Part shown: piece after piece, positions 16,889 through 26,900 of the stretch | Numbering within the stretch: the stretch's first letter is position 1 | Layout of the letters: every line of letters starts with the position of its first letter | DNA from: Haloimpatiens massiliensis | Lineage (GTDB): Bacteria; Bacillota; Clostridia; Clostridiales; Clostridiaceae | DNA: 64,000 nucleotides | Assembly: GCF_900184255.1 (NCBI RefSeq) | Contig: NZ_LT854636.1 | Coordinates: 372,680 to 436,679 of the forward strand | Direction: 5' to 3' | Program-made: the position numbers and the translations under genes | Notes under the pieces: generated by a model | Database searches by the model: none | Told to the model about the DNA's origin: nothing | What the model saw: only the letters and a program-made list of their open reading frames with translations

Positions 16889-18955
16889 TTATTTTCTTTC
16901 ACTAATTACTTTTTCTTGTATACTCTTTGGTACTTCTTCATTGTGATCAAATTCCATTGAGTAGTTTCCTCTACCTTGAGTTTTTGATCTTAATGATGTT
17001 GCATAACCAAACATTTCTGATAGTGGAACGAATGCTCTAATAACTTGAGCTCCTGCTCTTTGTTCCATTCCTTCTATTCTACCTCTTCTAGAGTTAACAT
17101 CTCCCATAACGTCTCCCATGTATTCTTCTGGGATAACAATTTCAACTTTCATAACTGGCTCAAGTAATACTGGTTCTGCTTTACTCATAGCATTTTTAAA
17201 TGCCATAGAACCAGCTATCTTGAAGGCCATTTCTGAAGAGTCAACATCATGGTATGATCCATCAAACAATCTAACTTTAAAGTTTGTTGCAGGATATCCA
17301 GCAACGACACCTGTTCTAGCTGCTTCTTTTATACCATTTTCTATTGGTGCAATGTATTCTTTTGGTATAGACCCTCCAACGATAGCATCTTCAAATTTAA
17401 ATACTTCTTCACATGGTTCCATTTCAATCCAACAGTGACCGTATTGTCCACGTCCACCTGATTGTCTAACGAATTTACCTTCAGCTTTAACAGCTTTTCT
17501 GATAGTTTCTTTGTAAGCAACTTGTGGTTGACCTACGTTACATTCAACTTTGAACTCTCTTTGAAGTCTGTCAACAATTATTTCAAGGTGAAGTTCTCCC
17601 ATACCTTCTATAATTGTTTGACCAGTTTCTTGATTAGTAAATGTTCTGAAAGTTGGATCTTCTTCTGCTAACTTTTGAAGAGCAATACCCATTTTTTCTT
17701 GACCAGCTTTTGTCTTAGGCTCAATAGCAACAGATATAACTGGTTCTGGGAATTCCATACTTTCTAATATTACTGGACTTTCTTCACTACATAAAGTATC
17801 TCCAGTTGTTGTGTTCTTAAGACCTATTACAGCTCCTAAATCACCAGCTCTTAATTCATCTACATCTTTTCTGTGATTTGAGTGCATTTTAACAAGTCTT
17901 CCTATTCTTTCTCTTTTACCTTTATTAGAATTCAATACGTAAGTACCACTTTCCATTACTCCAGAATAAACTCTTGTGAAAGCTAGTTTTCCTATGAATG
18001 GATCTGTAGCAATCTTAAATGCTAAAGCTGCAAGTGGCTCATTATCGTCACTGTGTCTTTCTACTTCTTCTTTAGTTTCTACATCCATACCTTTTATTGA
18101 TGGTACGTCTAATGGTGATGGTAAGTATTTAACTGCAGCATCAATCATCATTTGTACACCTTTGTTCTTATATGACGATCCACATATTACTGGAACTATT
18201 TCGTTATTACATACACCTTTTCTTATAACAGCGTCAATTTCTTCTACTGTCAATTCTTCTCCATCAAGGTATTTCATCATTAATTCTTCATCTAATTCAG
18301 CAACTGATTCTAGCATCTGTGATCTGTAATCTTCTGCTATTTCCTTCATATCCTCAGGAATTTCAGTTGTTTCAAATTCTTTTCCTAAGTCATCTTTATA
18401 TATTCTAGCATTATTTTCTATTAAATCTATTATTCCTACAAAGTTCTCTTCTTTACCTATTGGTAACTGTATAGGAACTGCATTAGCATGTAATCTTTCT
18501 CTCATCATGCTTACTGCTCTGTAGAAATCTGCTCCTAGTATATCCATTTTATTTATGTATGCTATTCTTGGAACATTATACTTATCTGCCTGTCTCCATA
18601 CTGTTTCAGATTGAGGCTCAACTCCGCCTTTAGCACAGAATACACCAACAGCACCGTCAAGTACTCTTAATGATCTTTCAACTTCAACAGTGAAATCTAC
18701 GTGTCCTGGTGTGTCAATTATATTGATTATATGATCTTTCCATTGACATGTTGTTGCAGCAGAAGTTATAGTTATTCCTCTTTCCTGCTCTTGTTCCATC
18801 CAGTCCATTGTAGCACTACCATCATGAGTTTCTCCAATTTTATGATTTATTCCTGTGTAGAATAATATACGTTCTGTAGTTGTTGTTTTTCCCGCATCTA
18901 TATGAGCCATGATTCCTATATTACGGAATTTCTCTAAGGAATATTCTCTTGCCAT
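16889..18955 (-). CDS. fusA: Elongation factor G
   Basis: Translocase GTPase, 688 residues, five domains. GIMAHIDAGKTTTTER (P-loop near residue 14), IDTPGHVDFTVEVERS with the catalytic histidine, NKMD and domain IV tip YHDVDSSEMAFKIAGS identify the canonical factor. It differs from the EF-G-like protein elsewhere in the window, whose G3 histidine is a tyrosine. It lies between rpsG and tuf; a 16-bp perfect hairpin separates it from rpsG. Confidence 0.98.
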   Translation of the reverse strand: MAREYSLEKFRNIGIMAHIDAGKTTTTERILFYTGINHKIGETHDGSATMDWMEQEQERGITITSAATTCQWKDHIINIIDTPGHVDFTVEVERSLRVLDGAVGVFCAKGGVEPQSETVWRQADKYNVPRIAYINKMDILGADFYRAVSMMRERLHANAVPIQLPIGKEENFVGIIDLIENNARIYKDDLGKEFETTEIPEDMKEIAEDYRSQMLESVAELDEELMMKYLDGEELTVEEIDAVIRKGVCNNEIVPVICGSSYKNKGVQMMIDAAVKYLPSPLDVPSIKGMDVETKEEVERHSDDNEPLAALAFKIATDPFIGKLAFTRVYSGVMESGTYVLNSNKGKRERIGRLVKMHSNHRKDVDELRAGDLGAVIGLKNTTTGDTLCSEESPVILESMEFPEPVISVAIEPKTKAGQEKMGIALQKLAEEDPTFRTFTNQETGQTIIEGMGELHLEIIVDRLQREFKVECNVGQPQVAYKETIRKAVKAEGKFVRQSGGRGQYGHCWIEMEPCEEVFKFEDAIVGGSIPKEYIAPIENGIKEAARTGVVAGYPATNFKVRLFDGSYHDVDSSEMAFKIAGSMAFKNAMSKAEPVLLEPVMKVEIVIPEEYMGDVMGDVNSRRGRIEGMEQRAGAQVIRAFVPLSEMFGYATSLRSKTQGRGNYSMEFDHNEEVPKSIQEKVISERK

Positions 18956-18994
18956 GTACTTTCCTCCTTCTATCCTATGAACGATTCAAATTTT

Positions 18995-19029
18995 AGAAAA
19001 CTGTTTTGGCAAGGCCAAAACAGTTTTCT
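18995..19029 (-). promoter_or_regulatory. 16-bp perfect hairpin between rpsG and fusA
   Basis: AGAAAACTGTTTTGGC and its exact complement flank a 3-nt loop, starting directly after the rpsG stop. On the minus strand it ends GTTTTCTAAAATTT, not a clean U tract. It may attenuate transcription, block 3' exonucleases or mark a processing site between S7 and EF-G messages. Confidence 0.6.
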
Positions 19030-19030
19030 A

Positions 19031-19501
19031 CTAATATCTGTAATGTGCGAAAGCTTTGTTTGCTTCTGCCATCTTATGAGTGTCTTCTCTTTTCTTAACA
19101 GCTGCTCCAGTGTTATTAGATGCGTCTAATAATTCTGCTGCAAGTCTATCTTTCATATATTTTTCGTTTCTTTTTCTAGTAGCGTCAACCAACCATCTTA
19201 GACCTAATGTCTGTCTTCTCTCCGGTCTTACTTCTATTGGAACTTGATAGTTAGCTCCACCTATTCTTCTTGCTTTTACTTCTAAAAGTGGCATGATGTT
19301 GTTCATAGCTGTTTCAAATACTTCTATAGCCTCTTTACCTGATTTTTCAGCCATTATATCGAATGCACCGTAAACAATTTTTTGAGCAACACCTTTTTTA
19401 CCATCTAACATTATTTGGTTTACTAATTTAGTAACAACCTTACTATTGTACAATGGATCTGGTAATACATCTCTTTTTGCTATATGTCCTTTTCTTGGCA
19501 C
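19031..19501 (-). CDS. rpsG: 30S ribosomal protein S7 (uS7), GTG start
   Basis: 156-residue primary assembly protein of the 30S head. MPRKGHIAKRDVLPDPLYNS and the RRIGGANYQVPIEVRPERR motif are diagnostic. The start is GTG, placed by AAGGAGGGAAGAAAA. A 136-bp spacer with hairpin potential separates it from rpsL; in E. coli S7 represses its own synthesis from the equivalent spacer. Confidence 0.97.
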   Translation of the reverse strand: MPRKGHIAKRDVLPDPLYNSKVVTKLVNQIMLDGKKGVAQKIVYGAFDIMAEKSGKEAIEVFETAMNNIMPLLEVKARRIGGANYQVPIEVRPERRQTLGLRWLVDATRKRNEKYMKDRLAAELLDASNNTGAAVKKREDTHKMAEANKAFAHYRY

Positions 19502-19637
19502 TTTTCTTCCCTCCTTAACATAAAATATTTAAGTTCATCGGTACTCGGCTATTGCCGCAAAGCGCTCTGCCAACCGCACAAAATACAATCTATAATCTAT
19601 ATAAATGCTGATGACATTGCACCATCAATAAATGAAC
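19502..19637 (-). promoter_or_regulatory. Structured rpsL-rpsG spacer (candidate S7 control site)
   Basis: Most spacers in this cluster are under 40 bp, while this one is 136 bp. In the RNA sense it holds GCAGAGC/GCTTTGC and GGC/GCC pairings within GTGCGGTTGGCAGAGC and GCGGCAATAGCCGAG, and a GC content above the flanking spacer. In E. coli the S12-S7 intercistronic region is the S7 translational operator. The same role here is inference from position and pairing; no S7-site consensus could be proven by eye. Confidence 0.4.
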
Positions 19638-20015
19638 CTATTTTTTCTTAGGTTTTTTAGCTCCATACTTAGATCTGCTTTGCATTCTATCTGCAACACC
19701 AGCAGCATCTAGAGTACCTCTTACAATGTGGTATCTTACACCAGGAAGGTCTTTCACTCTACCTCCTCTTATAAGAACAACACTGTGCTCTTGTAAGTTA
19801 TGTCCTATACCTGGTATGTAAGCTGAAACTTCATATCCATTTGTTAATCTAACTCTGGCAACTTTTCTTAACGCTGAGTTAGGTTTTTTAGGAGTTGATG
19901 TTTTAACTACTGTACATACTCCTCTTTTTTGTGGACACTCTTTTAAAGCTGGTGAACCAGATTTAGTAACTACTGTCTGTCTGCCTTTTCTCACTAATTG
20001 GTTAATAGTTGGCAT
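19638..20015 (-). CDS. rpsL: 30S ribosomal protein S12 (uS12)
   Basis: Decoding-centre protein, 125 residues. MPTINQLVRKGR, TPKKPNSALRKVARV (with the lysine whose change gives streptomycin resistance elsewhere, here wild type) and SRSKYGAKKPK are present. AAGGAGGTGTAAAA precedes the ATG. It follows an L7Ae-like gene by 44 bp. Confidence 0.98.
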   Translation of the reverse strand: MPTINQLVRKGRQTVVTKSGSPALKECPQKRGVCTVVKTSTPKKPNSALRKVARVRLTNGYEVSAYIPGIGHNLQEHSVVLIRGGRVKDLPGVRYHIVRGTLDAAGVADRMQSRSKYGAKKPKKK

Positions 20016-20059
20016 TTTTACACCTCCTTTTGATGTTTAGCTATATATAAATTATAGTT

Positions 20060-20308
20060 TTAGCAATTTTCCTTTAATGTACATGCTACTGCCGCACCTA
20101 CATCAATTCCACAAAGTCGTCCTAATTCCTTCATAGTGTCTATATATACTATTTCAAGGGATTTATCTTTGGCTAAATTAATTAATGGCTGTATAAGCTT
20201 AGATTCAGCATCTTTTGCTACATATAATCTTTCACATTGATTTCCCTTTACAGCTTTCAATGTTTGTTTTATACCTACTGATTTTTTCCCTATAAGCCTA
20301 CTGGCCAT
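20060..20308 (-). CDS. L7Ae-like ribosomal/K-turn-binding protein
   Basis: 82-residue L7Ae/L30e/Gadd45-fold protein of the YbxF/YlxQ group, which binds K-turn RNA in Bacillus. The central VYVAKDAESKLIQPLINLAK-like segment (LYVAKDAESKLIQPLI) and the end LCGIDVGAAVACTL fit the family. It is the first gene of the str transcript, between rpoC and rpsL, the standard Firmicute location. Ribosome association is family knowledge; its exact task is unsettled. Confidence 0.9.
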   Translation of the reverse strand: MASRLIGKKSVGIKQTLKAVKGNQCERLYVAKDAESKLIQPLINLAKDKSLEIVYIDTMKELGRLCGIDVGAAVACTLKENC

Positions 20309-20333
20309 AGTGAAACCCCCTTTATATACTGTA

Positions 20334-20368
20334 TTACAAGAATAAAGTTTAAAACTTTATTCTTGTAA
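20334..20368 (-). promoter_or_regulatory. Palindromic hairpin in the str operon leader
   Basis: TTACAAGAATAAAGTTT is followed after one base by its exact complement, making a 35-bp palindrome. It lies downstream of the mapped promoter and upstream of the L7Ae-like gene, so it is in the 5' untranslated region. It could stabilise the message or act as a weak terminator for rpoC readthrough; no long U tract follows. Confidence 0.6.
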
Positions 20369-20386
20369 CAAAACTACACAAAGTGT

Positions 20387-20415
20387 ATTTTAACATTTTA
20401 AAATATGGATGTCAA
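20387..20415 (-). promoter_or_regulatory. Promoter of the str operon
   Basis: Consensus TTGACA, exact 17-bp spacer, TAAAAT, starting 10 bp after the rpoC stop codon. It drives the L7Ae-like gene and rpsL-rpsG-fusA-tuf. It sits before any rpoC terminator, so rpoBC transcripts may run on into the str genes. Confidence 0.85.
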
Positions 20416-20425
20416 CAAATTAAAC

Positions 20426-23400
20426 TTAAGCTTCTATATTATTTTCTTCATCTTCTTCCAAATCTTCTCGATTTAGGTTCATTTTTATTCCTCTGTACTT
20501 ATTCATTCCTGTACCCGCTGGAATTAACTTACCAATTATAACATTCTCTTTTAACCCTACTAAAGGATCTATCTTTCCTTTAATAGCTGCATCAGTAAGT
20601 ACTCTAGTAGTTTCTTGGAATGAAGCTGCAGATAAGAATGAGTCTGTAGCTAAAGCAGCTTTTGTAATTCCTAGTAAAGTCACCTTACCATCAGCTGGCC
20701 TATTTCCTTCATCTAAAGCCTTGCTATTTTGCTCTTGAAAGTCAAATATATCTATCATAGTACCTGGTAATAATTCTGTATCTCCAGAATCTTCTATTTT
20801 AACTTTTCTAGTCATTTGTCTTACAACTACCTCAAGATGCTTATCATTTATATCAACACCTTGAAGTCTATATACCTTCTGCACTTCTGAAAGAAGATAA
20901 TTTTTAACTGCTTTTATACCTTTAATTCTTAAAATATCATGAGGGTTTATTGAACCTTCTGTTATTTCATCTCCAGCTTCAATTTGTTGCCCATTAGCTA
21001 CTCTTAATCTTGAACCAAATGGTATATCATAGCTAGTTTCTTCTCCTGCTTCATTCTTAACATATACTACTCTCTTCTTTTTAGTTTCTTCCACTCTTAC
21101 AGTACCTGGCATTTCACTTATTATAGCAAGCCCTTTTGGTTTTCTTGCTTCAAATAATTCCTCAACTCTTGGAAGACCTTGGGTTATATCCGCTCCAGCA
21201 ACTCCACCAGTGTGGAATGTTCTCATGGTAAGCTGAGTTCCCGGCTCACCTATTGATTGAGCTGCTATTATACCAACTGCTTCTCCAATATTTATCTTGT
21301 TAGCTGTAGCCATGTTCATCCCATAACATTTAGCACAAACTCCAAACTTAGATTTACATGTAAATACTGATCTTATATTAACTTTTTTAACACCGGCTTT
21401 TACTACCTTAGAAGCCGTATTAGCATCTATATAAGAATTTTTACTTACAATCACTTCTCCTGATTCAGGATCTAGTATATCCTCAGCACTATATCTTCCA
21501 GTAAGTCTTTCTTCTAGAGTTTCTATTACTTCATTTCCTTCTTTTATTTCTGAAACCTCAAGGCCTTCTTCTGCACCACAGTCTTCAGTTCTAACTATTA
21601 CATCTTGACTTACATCAACAAGTCTTCTTGTTAGATATCCAGAGTCTGCTGTTTTTAACGCAGTATCGGCATTACCTTTTCTAGCTCCATGTGTTGAAAT
21701 AAAGTACTCTAATACATCTAGACCTTCTCTGAAGGAAGATCTTATAGGTAATTCTAGTATCTTACCTGATGGACTAGCCATTAATCCTCTCATACCTGCA
21801 AGCTGTTTAATCTGACTCTTAGAACCTCTGGCTCCAGAATCTGCCATCATATATATAGGATTAAACTTATCAAAGTTATCCATCAATGCATTCGCAACAT
21901 CCTCTGTAGTCTTAGTCCATTTATCGATTACTCTTTCATATCTTTCTTGTTCTGATATGAAACCTCTTCTGTACATTTTTTCAATCTTTTCAACTGCTTT
22001 ATCAGTTTCTCCCAATAATGTTTTCTTAGCTTCAGGTACTGTCATATCAGATGTAGAAATTGTAATAGCACCTATAGTTGAATAATGATATCCTGTAGCT
22101 TTTATCTTATCTAACATTACTGATGTTCCTGTTGGTCCGTATTTAGCATAACATTTATCAATTATTTTTCCTAAATTCTTTTTACTAACTAGGAAATCAA
22201 TTTCTAATTTAAATTCATTTTCCGGTATACTTCTATCAACAAATCCCAAATCTTGTGGTATACATTCATTAAATATTAATTTACCAGGTGTAGTTGCTAT
22301 AATACGAGAAAATTCTTCTCCATTTATTTCTTTTGTTAGTCTAACTTTAATTTTAGCATGTATATCAATTTGACCTAATTGATATGCCATTAAGACTTCT
22401 TCAAAATTTGAAAATACTCTACCTTCTCCTTCTGCTCCATCTTTATCTAATGTTAAGTAGTAAGAACCTAATACCATATCCTGAGTAGGAACACAAACTG
22501 GCTTACCATCAGAAGGCTTAAGTATATTATGAGCTGCTAACATTAAGAATCTAGCTTCTGTTTGTGCTTCAACAGATAAAGGTACGTGTATAGCCATCTG
22601 GTCTCCATCAAAGTCAGCATTGTATGCTGTACATACTAATGGATGTAGTTTTATAGCTCTACCTTCTACAAGCACTGGTTGGAAAGCTTGAATTCCTAAT
22701 CTGTGAAGAGTCGGAGCACGGTTTAATAACACCGGATGATCTGTAATAACTTCTTCTAAAACATCCCAAACCTCCGTCATTACTCTTTCTACCATTCTCT
22801 TAGCACTCTTTATGTTATGAGCTACACCTTTTTCAACTAACTTTTTCATTACAAAAGGTTTAAACAATTCTAAAGCCATTTCTTTTGGAAGACCACATTG
22901 ATACATTTTAAGTTCTGGTCCTACAACTATAACGGAACGTCCTGAATAGTCAACACGTTTACCAAGTAGGTTCTGTCTGAATCTTCCCTGTTTACCTTTC
23001 AACATATCAGATAGAGATTTTAATGGTCTATTTCCTGGACCTGTAACAGGTCTTCCTCTTCTACCATTGTCTATAAGTGAATCCACTGCCTCTTGAAGCA
23101 TTCTTTTTTCATTTCTTACTATAATATCTGGTGCTCCTAAATCTAACAGCTTTTTCAATCTATTATTTCTATTTATAACTCTTCTATATAAGTCATTTAA
23201 ATCTGAAGTTGCAAATCTTCCACCATCTAACTGAACCATAGGTCTTAAATCTGGCGGTATTACTGGAATCACATCTATTATCATCCATTCTGGATTATTA
23301 TTAGATTTTCTAAATGATTCTACTACTTCAAGTCTTCTTATAATTCTAACTCTCTTTTGTCCTGTACTTGTTTCTAACTCTTCCTTAAGATCTATAGACA

Positions 23401-23962
23401 AATTCTCTAAGTCTAATTCTCCAAGTAAAACCTTTATTGCTTCTGCACCCATTCCTGCAACAAAGCTCTCTTCACCATATTTATCCACAGCTTCTCTATA
23501 TTCTTTTTCATTTAATAGCTGTTTCTTTAGAAGAGGTGTTTCTTTAGGATCTAAAACTATATATGATGCAAAGTATAACACCTTCTCCAAAGATCTTGGG
23601 GATACATCCAGTATAAGTCCCATACGTGATGGTATGCCTTTAAAATACCATATGTGGGAAACAGGGGCTGCAAGTTCTATATGCCCCATTCTTTCACGTC
23701 TAACTTTTGCCTTAGTTACTTCTACTCCACATCTATCACAAACAATACCTTTGTATCTTACCCTTTTGTACTTTCCACAATGACATTCCCAGTCCTTTAT
23801 AGGTCCAAATATTCTTTCGCAGAACAATCCATCTCTTTCAGGTTTTAAAGTTCTATAGTTTATAGTTTCAGGTTTCTTAACTTCTCCCCTTGACCACGCT
23901 CTGATTTGTTCTGGTGAAGCTAAGCCTATTTGTATAGCATCAAAATTATTTAATTCAAACAA
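20426..23962 (-). CDS. rpoC: DNA-directed RNA polymerase subunit beta'
   Basis: Largest RNA polymerase subunit, 1178 residues. The N-terminal zinc ribbon is CHCGKYKRVRYKGIVCDRCG near residue 60; the clamp and rudder follow; the catalytic magnesium loop NADFDGDQMA is near residue 450; the second zinc site (CKSKFGVCAKCYG) and trigger-loop region (GEPGTQLTMRTFHTGG) follow. The start is TTG, with GGAGG eight bases upstream. It lies 35 bp after rpoB. The C-terminus is acidic (DLEEDEENN). Confidence 0.98.
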   Translation of the reverse strand: MFELNNFDAIQIGLASPEQIRAWSRGEVKKPETINYRTLKPERDGLFCERIFGPIKDWECHCGKYKRVRYKGIVCDRCGVEVTKAKVRRERMGHIELAAPVSHIWYFKGIPSRMGLILDVSPRSLEKVLYFASYIVLDPKETPLLKKQLLNEKEYREAVDKYGEESFVAGMGAEAIKVLLGELDLENLSIDLKEELETSTGQKRVRIIRRLEVVESFRKSNNNPEWMIIDVIPVIPPDLRPMVQLDGGRFATSDLNDLYRRVINRNNRLKKLLDLGAPDIIVRNEKRMLQEAVDSLIDNGRRGRPVTGPGNRPLKSLSDMLKGKQGRFRQNLLGKRVDYSGRSVIVVGPELKMYQCGLPKEMALELFKPFVMKKLVEKGVAHNIKSAKRMVERVMTEVWDVLEEVITDHPVLLNRAPTLHRLGIQAFQPVLVEGRAIKLHPLVCTAYNADFDGDQMAIHVPLSVEAQTEARFLMLAAHNILKPSDGKPVCVPTQDMVLGSYYLTLDKDGAEGEGRVFSNFEEVLMAYQLGQIDIHAKIKVRLTKEINGEEFSRIIATTPGKLIFNECIPQDLGFVDRSIPENEFKLEIDFLVSKKNLGKIIDKCYAKYGPTGTSVMLDKIKATGYHYSTIGAITISTSDMTVPEAKKTLLGETDKAVEKIEKMYRRGFISEQERYERVIDKWTKTTEDVANALMDNFDKFNPIYMMADSGARGSKSQIKQLAGMRGLMASPSGKILELPIRSSFREGLDVLEYFISTHGARKGNADTALKTADSGYLTRRLVDVSQDVIVRTEDCGAEEGLEVSEIKEGNEVIETLEERLTGRYSAEDILDPESGEVIVSKNSYIDANTASKVVKAGVKKVNIRSVFTCKSKFGVCAKCYGMNMATANKINIGEAVGIIAAQSIGEPGTQLTMRTFHTGGVAGADITQGLPRVEELFEARKPKGLAIISEMPGTVRVEETKKKRVVYVKNEAGEETSYDIPFGSRLRVANGQQIEAGDEITEGSINPHDILRIKGIKAVKNYLLSEVQKVYRLQGVDINDKHLEVVVRQMTRKVKIEDSGDTELLPGTMIDIFDFQEQNSKALDEGNRPADGKVTLLGITKAALATDSFLSAASFQETTRVLTDAAIKGKIDPLVGLKENVIIGKLIPAGTGMNKYRGIKMNLNREDLEEDEENNIEA

Positions 23963-23997
23963 GGGTACATCCTCCCTTCATAGTATGGAATTATAGA

Positions 23998-26900
23998 TTA
24001 ATGTTCATCATTAAAATCGTTAAGTTCTAATTCGCTAAAGTCTTCTCCAAAAGATAAGTCATATTCTTCTTCATTTATGTCTAACTCATCTTCTTCTAAA
24101 TCTTTTTCGTCTACTTCAATCTCTTCTTCACTAGCTTCTGATTTTTCAATACCTACAGGCATCGAATCTTCATTTCCCTCTATATTTATATCCAAATCTT
24201 CATCAGATTTTTCATCTACGGATTCTTTTATCTCTATTTCTTGCTGTTCATCATTTAGAACTTTTACATTTAAGCACAATGCTTGAAGTTCTTTTATAAG
24301 AACCTTAAATGATTCTGGTACACCTGGTTCAGGTATATTTTCTCCCTTAACAATAGCTTCATAAGTCTTAACTCTACCCACTACATCGTCAGACTTAACT
24401 GTTAGTATTTCTTGTAGAGTATATGCTGCACCGTAAGCTTCAAGTGCCCAAACTTCCATCTCCCCAAATCTTTGACCTCCAAATTGTGCTTTACCACCTA
24501 GAGGTTGTTGAGTTACTAGAGAGTATGGTCCTGTAGATCTAGCATGTATCTTATCATCAACCAAGTGGTGAAGTTTTAGTATATACATGTAACCTACTGT
24601 TACTCTACTATCAAATGGTTCTCCAGTTCTTCCATCATATAAATAAGTTTTTCCATCTTCAGCATATCCTGCTTGTTTTAAACAATCTACTATATCTTCT
24701 TCCATAGCACCATCAAATACAGGAGTCGCTACATGCCATCCTAATTTACTAGCTGCCCATCCTAAATGAACCTCAAGTACCTGACCGATATTCATACGTG
24801 AAGGAACGCCTAGTGGATTTAAGCATATCTGAAGTGGTCTTCCATCTGGTAAGAAAGGCATATCTTCCTCTGGTAAAATTCTAGAAATAACACCCTTATT
24901 ACCGTGTCTTCCTGCCATTTTATCTCCTATAGATATCTTTCTCTTTTGAGCTATATAACATCTTACAAGCTCATTAACTCCTGGTGGAAGCTCATCTCCA
25001 TTTTCTCTAGTAAATACTTTTACATCTACTATTATACCAGCTTCTCCATGTGGCACTCTAAGTGAAGTATCTCTAACCTCTCTAGCCTTTTCACCAAATA
25101 TAGCTCTTAAAAGTCGTTCCTCAGCAGTTAATTCAGTTTCTCCTTTTGGAGTAACCTTTCCTACTAAGATATCTCCAGACCTTACCTCTGCACCTATTCT
25201 TATTATTCCTCTTTCATCTATATCTTTAAGCGCATCGTCTCCTACATTTGGTATATCTCTTGTAATTTCTTCTGGTCCTAGTTTAGTGTCTCTAGCTTCT
25301 GCTTCATATTCCTCTATATGAATAGATGTAAACACATCATCACGAACTAATTGCTCTGAAACTAGCATAGCATCCTCGTAATTATATCCTTCCCAAGTAA
25401 TAAAGCCCATACGTATATTTTTACCTAAAGCTATTTCACCTAAGTCAGTAGATGGTCCATCTGCTAAAACAGAGCCAATATCTAGTTTATCTCCTTTATC
25501 GACTATAGGTCTTTGATTTATACACGTTCCTTGGTTAGATCTTTTGAATTTAAGTAATTTATATTTATCGATACCGCCATCTTTATCTCTTTTAACTCTT
25601 ACCTCTTCAGCATCCACATAAACTACTGTTCCAGCATTTTTAGCTTTTGGTAAAACTCCTGAGTCTACGGCAGCTTTAAATTCTATTCCAGTTCCTACTA
25701 TAGGTGCCTGTGGCTTTAATAGTGGTACTGCCTGACGTTGCATGTTTGATCCCATAAGAGCACGGCTGGCGTCATCATTTTCTAGGAATGGAATCATAGC
25801 AGTAGCAACAGAAACTATTTGTCTTGGTGATATATCTATTACATCAACCTCTTCTCTAGGCACTATTAAAACTTCTTCTTTATATCTAACTGTTATTTTG
25901 TCGTCAACAAAATGCCCACTTTCATCAATAGGTTCATTAGCTTGAGCTACTAAGAATCCATCTTCTTCATCAGCAGTAAAATATCTAATTTCATCAGTTA
26001 TTCTTCCTGCTTTCTTATCTATAATTCTATATGGTGTTTCTATAAATCCATATTCATTTACTCTAGCATAAGCAGCAAGGGAGTTTATAAGACCTATGTT
26101 TGGTCCTTCTGGAGTTTCTATTGGACACATTCTACCATAATGAGAATAGTGAACGTCTCTTACTTCAAATCCCGCTCTTTCCCTTGAAAGACCTCCTGGT
26201 CCTAATGCTGACAACCTTCTCTTGTGTGTCAACTCTGATAGTGGATTAGTCTGATCCATGAACTGTGAAAGCTGAGAACTTCCAAAGAACTCTTTAATAG
26301 CCGCAGCTACTGGTCTTATGTTGATAAGCGCTTGAGGAGTTATTCCTTCTTGGTCTTGAATAGTCATTCTTTCTTTAACTACTCTTTCCATTCTAGATAA
26401 ACCAATTCTAAATTGATTTTGTAATAATTCTCCTACAGCCCTTAATCTTCTATTTCCCAAATGATCTATATCATCTGTATCTCCTATTCCATAAGGCAAT
26501 CCTAATTGATAACTTATGGTTGCGAATATATCATCTTTAGTTATATGCTTTGGAATAAGTTTAGATATATTTTTTCGTATTTCTGCTTTTATAGTTTCCT
26601 CATCACTATAACTTTCTAGTATTTCCTTTAAAGTTGGATAGTGTACAAGTTCTCTTATATTCAAGTCATCAATATTAAAGTTTATATGTTCATGTATATC
26701 TACAAAGTTATTTCCTATAACTCTTATAATTCTGTCTTCTACTTTTATGTCTACTACATTAATACCTAGGTTCTGTATTTTCTTAGCAGCTTCTCTATCT
26801 ATTTTTTCTCCGCTCTCTACAATGATTTCTCCAGTAGAAGGATTAACTATATCATTAGCTGCTAGCGCATTAGCTATTCTTAAGTTTAATGCAAGTTTTT

